Shown piece after piece: positions 53,675-64,000 of a DNA stretch of 64,000 nucleotides. The DNA is from Rhabdornis inornatus (taxonomy: Eukaryota > Chordata > Aves > Passeriformes > Rhabdornithidae). Where the stretch lies: positions 496,001-560,000 of the forward strand of contig VWZS01007473.1 of NCBI GenBank assembly GCA_013397075.1. The letters run 5' to 3'. The notes under the pieces are model-generated. The model ran no database searches. It saw only the letters and a list, made by a program, of their open reading frames with translations, and was not told the origin of the DNA. The position numbers were made by a program, and so were the translations under genes. Each line of letters begins with the position of its first letter. Position 1 is the stretch's first letter.

Positions 53675-54563
53675 CTGAAATTAAAATGAAGACAGAAGTT
53701 TCAAGTAATGCACACCACAAAAGGAAATTACAATGAATGTGTGAACAGAAATAGCAAATCATTTTTAGGCAGTGTCACACTATTTTTGTTCTTTTAATAC
53801 AACTGTCTCTTAGAAGCTTCATAAGAAGATAAATCCACATGGATTTACATTAGGCCCAAAATCTTTTATATGCTGTTGAGATGAAGCTGAGAGTAGCATG
53901 TTGCAATTGATCAACAGTATCTAATCACATTCCGTCTAATGCAAAACAATATAAAAACCTGGAACATGTATTTTTAATTGCCTTTTAATAAGTGAGTATC
54001 AGTATTAGCTAGGGCATGGCTTTTGCATAGAAAATATTTTTATTGACATTATAGAAACAATACACCCTTGCTCCAAAACACTCACTACAGCAGGATATGG
54101 TTTAAAGACATGAGATACTTAAATCGAGAATATCTGCTCTCCAGGCATTACACTTTAAAGGTTTAGCAAAAATATCTATGAGGTAAACTTGGTTCACGTA
54201 AAATGCATTTACAATAGGTAAAGGAGGTGGTAAAACTAAATAGAAGTTGCTACAACTGCAAGTTTTCACACTCTTATTCCTCATACATTGAAGAAAATGG
54301 GGAAGAAACCATTTGATGTTTAGCCTCATATCTGGACAACTTGTGATGACAGAAGTCTCTCAGAGTCACTAGACAAAGAAACAGAAGTGACTGATTTGAA
54401 CTGCTGAGTAAGATGTAACATTATACTCTAATGAAATTAGGTTCAAAGAATACTAAAAATTAGCAACACATGATCAATAAACCAAGTATTTTCATTTTTT
54501 TTTCTATTAATAAGCAACTTGTTTAGTATCAGAATTGACATATCTTATGCTTTAACTTCAAAT

Positions 54564-54591
54564 ATTGTCCAAACACTGGTGTTTGGACAAT
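54564..54591. repeat. Perfect 13-bp inverted repeat with 2-bp spacer
   Basis: ATTGTCCAAACAC is followed by TG and then the exact reverse complement GTGTTTGGACAAT. It lies in the intron between the 54.8 and 53.6 kb exons of the pseudogene. No transposon ends were recognised around it. Confidence 0.9.
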
Positions 54592-54825
54592 GTGGCACAG
54601 GGATCAGGTGTGGTTCACAATTCTATGAAATACAAACAGCATTTAGGTCAGGAGTTTTTCTTATGAATAGGATTAAAAAAATATATAGTACCAGCTCAGT
54701 CTTCTAAATGTGTTTGAAAGGTCTATTCACATCTCTTCCACTGAGATGTATCCCAATATTTCATTTTCCCTTATCCATATGCACAACCTAAAGTATAGCA
54801 TTCTAGCTCTTGCCCACAACCTCAC

Positions 54826-54970
54826 CTCCTCTGTCCCTCTGTTTGAAATAGTTACTGATTGCAATTTGTTTTGAAGATGGAACCATTTTAACTGCCCCTC
54901 TTTAAGCTGCTCATTCAGTTCATCAGCTTTTGCTAATGAAGCATCATGGTTGTTCTTTACATTCTTTAGG
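54826..54970 (-). pseudogene. RPGRIP1L: RPGRIP1L-like exon, coiled-coil region
   Basis: The exon is 145 bp and open, coding for 48 complete codons. It includes ADELNEQLKEGQLKW, which matches the human GDELNMQLKEQRLKC, preceded by an NHDASLA stretch matching SHDALMA. The acceptor follows CATAGAG and the donor is GAG|GTGAGG. The two residues LQ expected at the exon end (EELQ in human) are absent, as if the donor has moved inward by two codons. It joins in frame to the exon at 53674. It would form a continuous coiled coil with its neighbours. Confidence 0.85.
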
Positions 54971-56256
54971 CTCTATGAAAAGGAAGGAATATTCAGAAAA
55001 AATAGAATAGATCACACCTAGTATATTTTATATATATATATTCTATATTGTTATAACACAGCATATTCCAACAGTGGTCTCCCCTGGGAATATTTAATGT
55101 ATATATTCTCAATGTGGTCAACAGGAGACACTCTTGATCCAAGTAACTGAACGCATGGCTGGGGGAAGGTGGTGCTCTCATGAACATTAAACCCTCAGTT
55201 CAGTCATGATGAAAACGACCAAAAAATACATCTGTTCAGCAATTAAAAGATTTTGCTGTGGTTATGGTGGTTAGACATGCTGACCAAAAAACACTGCAGC
55301 AGCAAGCAAAAATGAATGTTGACCACAGTAATGGTAATCACAGAGCTTGCCACAGCTCTGTTAACCCTTAATTGTAGATATATAATTGTTCCATAATCCC
55401 AATATACTCAGTTCTATCTTCCTACCAGTAGTACTTTAAAAAGGGACTTCTGATTTCTTTTACATTTTCATTTATTTCAATGGATGACATTAAGACACAT
55501 TTAACCAATTTTAATATTAAATGAAGAATGCTGATAGAACCTATTTTCAGATTGGTTAATACTATAGTGGCTACATTCCACAAATGCATTAACAAAGCCT
55601 CATTCGTTAAGAATTTCAATGTAAATCATATTCAAAGTATGACTTGAAACAACAGAGCACAGAAGCCCATCTTCTGTTTAATAAAATCAGTATAAAAAAA
55701 TTTATGCTAAATACATATGCTTGTATAGTGCTTAATGATTGCAGACAGAGTAAGGTTAGCTTCAGCTTTTTCAATATACTATTTCCTACAAAGTAGTTGA
55801 ATAGAGAGGCTGAATCTGAATCCTGTACAAATTGCTTAGGTTCACTTGTGTCTGAATATACAAGAAACAAATAAAACCCTATTGAATACCAATCATCAAC
55901 TTGATCTTCAACTTTTCATATCTAATTTCTGAGTTAGAAAATATAACAGAGAATAAAAAATATTAGCAGTTAGTCTTATTTCACAGAGTTAATAAAGTGT
56001 ATTGTTCATCAACAATCTTTCTTCAGTGCTCTTCTTGCTGTGCCTGTGAACTCTATTGCAACAGCTTCAATGAATTACACCTTAGAAATAATTTTTTGAG
56101 TCTTCATATCTCTCCATATTTTATTTCTTATCAAAATCACAATCCTTAAAGCCTCTAACCCTTCCAACTGTGCAAGTGAACTAATTTTTTCTTTTCCATC
56201 TCCTAGCTTCAATTTTTTACATGAAGTTCTCTCCCATTTTAACACACAATAGGAAG

Positions 56257-56278
56257 AAAAACAAACAAACAAACAAAC
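56257..56278 (+). repeat. (AAAC)n microsatellite
   Basis: Five AAAC units in a row, in an intron of the pseudogene. Confidence 0.85.
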
Positions 56279-57602
56279 TAGTCACCTTGGCAAAGCCAAG
56301 AAATACTAAAACATGCTGTGTTGGTAAATACGTTATGTGCCATCTAAACTAGAAATTTTGTATTTTACAGTTATTCATATTTAGTAGACATCTCAAACAT
56401 TCAAATTATTTGAAATGGAAAAACCATTGGATCCATTCTCTTATAACAAAAAAGAGCCACAGAAAACACTCATCCTCCTCCAAAATGCACCTTTCACTGT
56501 GAATATTAGACACAATGTCTTCAAATACCAGTTTGAACCCTATGCACGTGTTTCCATTCAGCTGCTGCCAAGAAAGAGGCACAAGCACTTGATGTTTGTT
56601 GTAAATTACCAGAAAGTTGCATATGATTTAAAATCAGTTTACTTATTGCTTTCTATTTAAGAACCCAAAAAGCCATGTGGAACCTGTCTCCCCTGAATTT
56701 ACACAGCTCACCCTATTAAAAACTAGATTTGAGCTGCTTTGGCAGAAAGGATATAGGTATTATACCAACGAGGGGAAGAAGGCAAAGCACAGCAAAAGGC
56801 AGAAATGAAACAACACAGTAAAAAAGGAATGGAACAAAAATCCAATGGCACAAGTGTGGTTTAGAATGCTAAAGAATAAGAGCAGTGAGAGTTTGCAGGG
56901 ACACCTGGTGCTTCCAGCTCGTAAGGCTAGGATACTTTACAGAGCTCTACTGCAGTTAGGATTCTCCTTACAGGAACTCTGCCATTTCCAAGCTGCCAAT
57001 CATACCACCTCCATATGCACATGCAGTTCTCCAAATACATATGGGAAAAAGCAGGCAAGAGCTGTATAACTAAAACCTACAGAGAATCTACCAAGCAATT
57101 GCACGTTCTGGTGGTATTTACATAAAACTGCTGTTCTTATAAAGAAAATCATTACTTACAGTAGCCCTCTAAAATAACTTCCATTAACATAAGAACACAA
57201 GTTAAAACCGAATCCGAGAACAAAACAGCCAAACGTCCCTAACTTTACCAAAGACTGATAAAGTGAGAGGGGGTCTGGTACTCCTTTTTTGGTAGATCAG
57301 TATATTTAAATCAAAGCTCTCTCTTTAAATTATGAGGAGTCTCTTTCAGTAGCCAGAAAACTCAGTTCATTCTTCACAATCTGTCTGAGATGACTTTGCA
57401 GATAAAAGCACTAAGACCTAGACCCTTCTGAAAAACCCCCAAAACATAAGACTAAAAATCCTTCCTCCATTTGGGGCAGCTTGAGAGAAGTGTAATATGT
57501 GGTTCATTTTCATGTACTCAGTATTGCCTCAAAATCAAGAAATGTGTATATTTTTTTCCATTTATACCAGCTTATGTGATGAGAGTAGAGAAATACACTG
57601 AC

Positions 57603-57722
57603 CAAATTCCAAATCTCTCTTGAAACTTGAGAAATTTTCCTTCCATTGCTGAAAGAGCACTGCTTTTCTCAACCAGTTGTTTACAGACCATGATAATTTC
57701 CACATTGTCCCAGATGTTTAGT
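57603..57722 (-). pseudogene. RPGRIP1L: RPGRIP1L-like exon, coiled-coil region (most upstream exon recognised)
   Basis: The exon is 120 bp and open throughout. It encodes about 39 residues including KQLVEKSSALSAMEGKF, almost identical to the human RPGRIP1L coiled-coil stretch KQLVEKSNALSAMEGKF, preceded by a DNVE motif that is also shared. The acceptor reads GAAG and the donor GTCAGT; both are usable but not strong. The last residues (QERFGI) diverge from the QEKQRTL expected, which suggests a small indel next to the donor. The exon ends two bases into a codon, and the next exon at 54970 supplies the missing base, so the reading frame is kept across this junction. Confidence 0.85.
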
Positions 57723-60700
57723 CTTCAAATTTAAAAATAAATACATAATGAGCTTAAAAATACAAAATGAATTATCGTATTAGTTCTGTTTTCAAAAGTT
57801 GAACTCTTTCTGCAAATCAGCTTTCTACAACAGCTTTTTCAATTCCAAAAATTTGGGAGATTTAGTCTGTAATGCCCAAATTAATTTCTTCTTCTATAAT
57901 TCACATTACAGAATGTAGGTAAATAAACATGATGATACAGCAGCTTTAAACAATGCATGGACATCCTTCATTACTGAATAAAACAGGACATGACAGAAAA
58001 ATGTCCATGTTATACTTAAAGAGATTATTTGTTATCCATCCACTTTTCTACCATCTGACGTATTTGGTGCCAGCAGTATACTGTGTTACGGAATTCCTTC
58101 TTATAAACATCCCAAATTCTGCTGATAAAAGGGTCTTAGCAACTTGTAACACCTGAAGGCTTGTACTCGAACATGCTGCAGGTGTGTCTTAACTACATGA
58201 AAATCATTTAACAGTTACGTAGTTATTCTTACAATTCTAAGATAACAATTGCAAGACTTGAGGATAACTTGTATTAAAATACATTATTATAAATCCAAAA
58301 AAATCCTTTATATTTGAAAATAGGTATTTTCTCTTCCAACATATATCAATTTTAGACGTATTGGACATACTGTCACAATGCCACGCTGTAACAAGAGAAT
58401 GGACTACAAATCTTACACATCTGTAAACCAGCTGAGTACGTGAAATATTTCCCTTTTATTCTTCAAAATATTAAATGCTATTGTGTTTTGGCATTGCCCA
58501 ATTAATTGTCTTTACACAAAAGAGAAACACAGTCACAAATCTGAGATCTTCCCCAAGAAACAGGCCTAAATCAATGCTAAAACTATCATGTGCCTAAAAC
58601 ATGTTATCTACGTAAGTTAAAGTTGTGGTGAGTATAGACAGCAGCACTATCTCATGCTAGCTATTTAAAAGCTAATGTAGTGGCACGTTTTTATTAATCT
58701 TGTTCCACACATCAAACAAAGGGGTCTGATGCCTTCAAAGGCCCTTTTTTCCCCCCTTCTTTTTTAAGCAGGAGGCTTTTTTTTTTCTTTTTAAGTAGGA
58801 AAAGGAGCAGATGATAGTGAAATTTATGATGTACAGATGTAAACTCCATAGCTTCTGACAGTCAACATTAACTATTTTTTCAACAGTGAATGAAACAGCA
58901 TTTGATTTAAACAGGTTTTAGATTCTAATATTATGGAGCAAATTATTCAAATTTAGAAGCGAAAAACTACTTTTTATTTGGATCATTTCAATTCTTGCAA
59001 TTGTAAGAGCTAGAGAAAGCATGTGCAATTAATTACTTATTACTGCATTACATTGATCACAATTTCTTTATTTATTTAAATAAAATATGCCTAAGAAATG
59101 TCCATTGCATGCAAGTATATGAAAAAGAGCTTGCTGTTGAAGAATGAGATCTTTTCAGATTTTGTGGGCAAGGCACAGTTAATTGAGGAAGACTCTGTTG
59201 GGAAGGATCATTTTTCTAGAAATGAAGTCACCAACCAGTACAATAGAAAATGACGATCTACACAGGCTTCTCCCTCCTAGGTAGGTATATTTTGCTCCCT
59301 GAACATCTGCCCAGGTATTCTGATATTACTTAAAAATAAGTTTTATATACAGATTTTATAGAAACTAACTAGTATTTTTCACTTAAACAAATATTTTCCT
59401 CAAAGTAATGTGTAAGACTAAACTTGCACTGCAAGTGACCAAAAAAAAAAAAATTGCCACAGAACCTGGACACACATGGAAGTAAAGCTGAACAGAAGTC
59501 AGAAAAAGAAAAGGAACCAATATCCCTTTGGAGGCAATAACATGAATTAATGGCAAACTGATTTAGCTCTATGCCTTCTACCACAACTGCAGAAATAAGG
59601 AACATGAACTCTATCCTTCCTTTAAACCTCATCTTCGTGCTGGCTTTAGAAGTCTGCAATTGAAAATGAAGTTAGGAGAAAGTGACTCTTAAAAAAGCTA
59701 CGAATTATCTTTGGGGTTAATATCTGAAGTACACCAAAGAGACAATCTCTTTTCCAGACCTCTTATCATTTGGATTAAAAGCATATAGAGTGGAGTCCCA
59801 ATAACAGGCTGGGGACCAGCTGTGTGGGAATGGGGCACTGACAGCAACTTACACCAGAAGGAAATGATTAAAGAAAGGATCTTGACCTCCACTGTACAAA
59901 TTTATGCCAGTAAATCCCAGATGGCTAAGCTAATAAAATTGAGGTCTAATTAAACCACATCCCTTGCATCTTGTCCTTGCTTCCATATGAGCAGGACATG
60001 GACACAATACTGAGACTGCTCTTAAGGAGTACTGACTATTGTATTAACTGGATTAGTGGCTCAAAAACTTTACCCACTCACATTCAAAACTGGAAAACCA
60101 AGCAAGTAAAATACATATCACCACCAAACTTCTCAGGGTCACGTGCCCTCTGCCTGGCTAAATAAGCAAAAAGCTTTTCAGCTAATTGTTCTCAAACACA
60201 AATACACCAATGGCCAAGACACAGAGTCCCAAGCAGAGAAGAATGTGAATGTGTAGTACTATCTAACAGATCTATATACATCTAATTGAGTTAAATAACA
60301 CAGCTAACAGATTTAAATCCAGAGTCACAATGCAGCAAAAAATGCCAAAGGAATTAAAAACTGACGAGCAAATAAGCTTTATTCATTAAAAAATGAACTA
60401 AACAAAACACAAGAAAAGCGCACAAACACGCAAATACCTACCTGTTTCCACAAATGTAGTCTGGGAGAGCTTTAAAGATATTTCTGGAAAATACTATGAG
60501 CTATTAAGTAATTTGAAGATACCTGCTTGCAAAATGATCTTATTTGGAATTAATGTTTTACCTTGCACACTGTATACCACAGACATCAAATCACAAGGCT
60601 GTGGTTTTGGCCATCTTTTAATTAAGAACAGTCACGCTAATTGTAGATAAATTTTGTACTTAAAATGTGTTTAGTCTAATAATCCATAGGCCAAGTTTGT

Positions 60701-63700
60701 CCCTTAGGGCAAATTTATACATTCCTGAAAGAATCCCCAAACGAACTCCAATTAAATATGGAAAAAAACATTAATTGCAGCCACATTACAATAATCATCT
60801 CAAGGAGAGCTGCACGTGAACTCAGCTCTGTTATGCAGCTCTTGTGTTAGACAGAAACTGCAGTGAAGCTGCAAAGGCAGCTTCAAAATACTACTGGATT
60901 TTTTGTGGATATAGGACTCAGGATAACCAGTACCTCCCTTCCTTACTGATGATGGACTAATGATTAACTGTGACTACTTCACTATCTGGTAACTACAGTT
61001 ATTTCAATCACAAGAACTTCTTCAACACGTAGCAAAATCAAGTATGTTTTCCTAAAGGTTGGCAGTAATCTAACAGCAGGCTGACATCAAATGTTGCTAC
61101 AGCAAAGAGACTGGTGGAAGCCCAGTCCTTTTGGCACCACGCAGCTCCTAAAGAGTTTCAACACTGTCTTTACGTGGTTAAGTAGCAGAATGACAGCCAC
61201 GTGTTTTCTTACAAAACACAAGAAAAAGCTGCTAATATCAAAATTCAAAGAAAAAAGCTACAAAGATGAACTAAGATGACCTTACTGCTCACCCAAATTA
61301 CCAAGTTTTTCTCCAGTATTGACAGTTTCTTCTCTGCTGATATAAAGATTAAAAATAAGAATTACACAGAACCTGTAAGATTATTTGTGCAATAAAGCAA
61401 CTCATACAGACTGTTCTAGATAGCAATTACAAGACTCCCAAGAAAGCAAGCTAATGAAAAGTCTCCTAAATAGAATGTTCATATAACCCTTTAAGTTCTG
61501 GCTCAGTTCATTCAGCATAAAAAATACATGACTTGGAAAATATGAGGATTAAGGGTCTTCCATAAAGTATTCTGGTGACAAAATTATAGAACACACACTA
61601 TTCTACATATGTACTGGTGGACATTTTTCAGTTTATTTCCTAGTATTTTCAGTCAAACACAGCATCTCTCAAATACTAACATATCTTCTATCAGGTTTCA
61701 AACTAGAAATAGACTATAAAGGAAATACTTTCAGAACTTAACTCACAGATAGTAACGTAGGCCAAGTAATTACATGGATACAAGTAATTTGATAAACATA
61801 AATAAGGATCTGCAATACTTTTTAGAGCCTGGCTTTATTTAAAGATTTCTTTAGCTGAATTTGAAGTGCATCTTTACTTTCAAACTCCTTAAAAGTTATC
61901 ACATAAATGTGGTAGTTGACATCAAATTTAGACGTTATCTTTGGTTTCCGTGAAGCACAGAAGCACAGAAGTTCTTTGAAACAGATTACTTTCAAATAAT
62001 GAAAAAAATATTTTAAATATTTTCTGAATTCACTGGAGGCACAGAGTGAGAAATTATTTATGATAACAACTTCTTTAACCTATTTAAACTATATAACGGA
62101 AATTCTGACTAGGGGAGACTTAGGACTCTGTGAATAATTTAATAGCAAACATTATGATGTATTATTTATGTAGCACCACTGATGCATAAAAGAATGCTCA
62201 CACGTAATAACGGGGTCCCTCCCTTGAAAGGCAGTTAAAGAACTGATGACATATTTCTCATCCAAGGAGAACTTCCATTGAAATCAAACGAGTACGACTG
62301 CGGGATCATGCCATACTAGATCCTCAATATAACTGAAGGTAACAGTCTCAAACAGAAACAGTCAAAAAGGGGAAAATACATGCAAAGCTGTAGAATTTTG
62401 CATATATTTTTTTACAAAAGTAAAAAAAAAAATGAAAAAGATTTGACTAATTGAGGCTTTATTATGAACACATTCTGCATGCACGTTTGCCTGACTTTGC
62501 TGCAATGCACAGCTACACCTAATTTGCTACTCTACGCTTATATAAGACCAATAGCTTTCTACTTATTTCTAGATTCCAAATTATTCATGGGTAGTAATGA
62601 ACATTAAATTGCTTGCTTTGAACTTATACCTAAAATTTTGCAAGAATTATACTGAAGACTTTTTTTATCAGTTGGCTATGATATTTTTAGAGCAGCCAAA
62701 CACAAAGCAAATACATAAGGTGTACTTATTCTTTGTGGATTTTTTTTCGTCTCTTTATACCCTAGAGACAGCCAAGCTGTCCTGAATTTTTCCAGGCATT
62801 TTATTTTTGGATAAGTGTCCTGCATGATTTCTGATCTGCACTAAAAATGATTTGAGATTCAGACTCAAGGTTTGACTGAGAAATCTAAGAGGTCAGTTTT
62901 TTAAGAAAAGAGGGCACACACCCAACACAAGTCTGTTGAGTTTACCATCAGTGACAAAAGGGCAGGATGAGGATATATGCAACACAAAAACATGAAATAG
63001 TCTACGCTTAATGAATATTATAGAAAGTATTCTTTGACCTTATGGAAGACAATACTACTGTGTTCAAGTTCTGAGTATTGTTTACTAGATTTCTAATAAG
63101 TCTTTATCTTAGGAAAATATGTTCAAGAAATTGCATATGCAGAATACTTCAGAGTACTCAAATTACCAGAATCCCCTCTGGTTTCTGAGGCCTCAAGGCC
63201 TCAGAAAACAGACAGACGCACTAGAACTTTTACAAAATTCCTGAACATTGTTATCTGAGCTGGAGCTTCAGTGGACAACTAGTCCTTTTTTTTTTTCCTT
63301 TTTTTTTTTAAATTACTTATGTTTGCTTCAGTTTAGGAATCTCTGCCTTAATCAACATGGTTCCAATACTAGTTCTAGACAGGACACCTTAGATCTGGAT
63401 CTGTTTTTATACCAAGATAAGTCCTCCCACTCTGTCATATCAACATTTGATCTGTATTCCCTCTTCTATCTGATAGCACTAGGCCTGGATAAATTTATTA
63501 TATTTCCACCCTATTTTTACATTGTTAAGATAAAAACCAAATAAACTGATATTGGGAATAAAACTGCCCAACTAATGATACGAAGTTTTAAAACATAAGG
63601 GTATGAAAATTGTCAAAACTTGCACTACAAATAGATTAGAGAGACAAATTGGTAGAAACAAGTATTTTTAATCTGTCTAAAAACATGAGAATTGTTGCTG

Positions 63701-64000
63701 TTCTTATATACCTGAATCAATGTAATAAAAATAAAGACTAGTGTGAGGGTGTAACCAGCCACCAGCCTGATCCATAGCTTCTGCAAGTTAAGGTGACAAT
63801 TCTGCTGACTCAGGTTTGAATCAGGGCTGTAGCTGTTCAGGTTTTTTAAAACACGTTATCAGTTCAGTGTATAGGTTAACTGAGTACAACTACTTCTACA
63901 AATGTTCCTATGAAAATATGAAAGTTTCAAAGTGTGATTTCCAAATGTAACTACAGTAAGTAAAGGACTGAGAGGGAGACTGCCTTAAGCAGTAAGTCTG
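57723..64000. other. Upstream DNA, no supported gene
   Basis: Upstream RPGRIP1L exons would be expected on the minus strand here if the copy were complete, but I recognise none. A 42-bp stretch at 60442-60483 has good splice sites on both sides but no convincing protein match. The 63.2 kb palindrome is in this part. Confidence 0.5.
63182..63207. repeat. Perfect 11-bp inverted repeat with 4-bp loop
   Basis: TTTCTGAGGCC, loop TCAA, then GGCCTCAGAAA. The GC-rich stem stands out in AT-rich surroundings. Confidence 0.9.

Larger units (their letters stand above)
24496..57722 (-). pseudogene. RPGRIP1L: RPGRIP1L-like pseudogene, unprocessed, centrally deleted
   Basis: Seven clear exons and two weak remnants on the minus strand match RPGRIP1L in the order of the gene. 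RPGRIP1L is known as a ciliary transition-zone scaffold of about 1,300 residues with N-terminal coiled coils, central C2 domains and a C-terminal domain related to the RPGR-interacting domain of RPGRIP1. Seen here: coiled-coil exons (57.6-49.5 kb), an acidic linker exon (46.6 kb), and C-terminal exons (28.0 and 24.5 kb). Introns are kept and the clear exons have GT/AG borders, so it is not a processed copy. An in-frame TAA, two frame breaks and absence of the C2-domain exons show that it cannot encode the full protein. The similarity is closer to RPGRIP1L than to RPGRIP1. Whether an intact copy exists elsewhere in the genome cannot be seen. The 5' end is not found; the given upper limit is only the first exon recognised. 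Confidence 0.85.

Noticed and set aside
56075..56272. Minus-strand open frame with a lysine- and leucine-rich, coiled-coil-like segment
   Set aside because: It lies between two consecutive RPGRIP1L-like exons but matches no part of that protein known to me, and lacks good splice sites.
63248..63544. 98-codon plus-strand open frame
   Set aside because: Begins in a T run and shows no domain.
1..64000. CRISPR arrays, operons, phage or bacterial systems
   Set aside because: CR1 fragments, spliced exons and sparse coding show vertebrate nuclear DNA, and no regularly spaced repeats of that kind were seen.

Overview
This is vertebrate nuclear DNA, most likely from a bird. It is AT-rich, has no dense coding, and carries several 3' ends of CR1 LINEs. 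One of these ends in the ATTCTGTG-type octamer typical of avian CR1 copies. Turtles and crocodilians also carry CR1, so 'bird' is a strong inference, not a proof. There are no bacterial genes, CRISPR arrays or operons, and I recognised no tRNA or rRNA genes. Almost all open frames in the window are chance frames in non-coding DNA.

The one gene I recognise lies on the minus strand from about 57.7 kb down to 24.5 kb. It is a broken, intron-containing copy of RPGRIP1L, the ciliary transition-zone protein (Joubert/Meckel syndrome gene, paralogue of RPGRIP1). Four consecutive exons encode the coiled-coil part (57.6, 54.9, 53.6 and 49.6 kb). Then come one exon of the acidic linker (46.6 kb), two weak exon remnants (36.9 and 35.1 kb), the penultimate exon (28.0 kb) and the terminal coding exon with its stop codon (24.5 kb). 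All are in the order expected of the real gene, and the clear exons have usable GT/AG sites, so this is a genomic duplicate or a decayed locus and not a retrocopy.

Several lesions make it a pseudogene as read: an in-frame TAA in the linker exon, a frame break at the 53.6/49.6 kb junction, a frameshifting length change in the penultimate exon, and loss of every exon for the central C2-domain part. That part would have to fit in the 2.8 kb between 46.7 and 49.5 kb, which instead holds CR1 fragments. The 5' exons are not recognisable in 57.7-64 kb.

Layout: 1-24.4 kb is intergenic DNA with low-complexity tracts and one CR1 fragment; 24.5-57.7 kb is the RPGRIP1L-like pseudogene with large introns holding CR1 fragments, microsatellites, a 17-bp triplicate and a perfect 13-bp palindrome; 57.7-64 kb is unassigned upstream or intronic DNA with another perfect palindrome. 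Similarity to RPGRIP1L was judged from memory of the human protein, not by a search.
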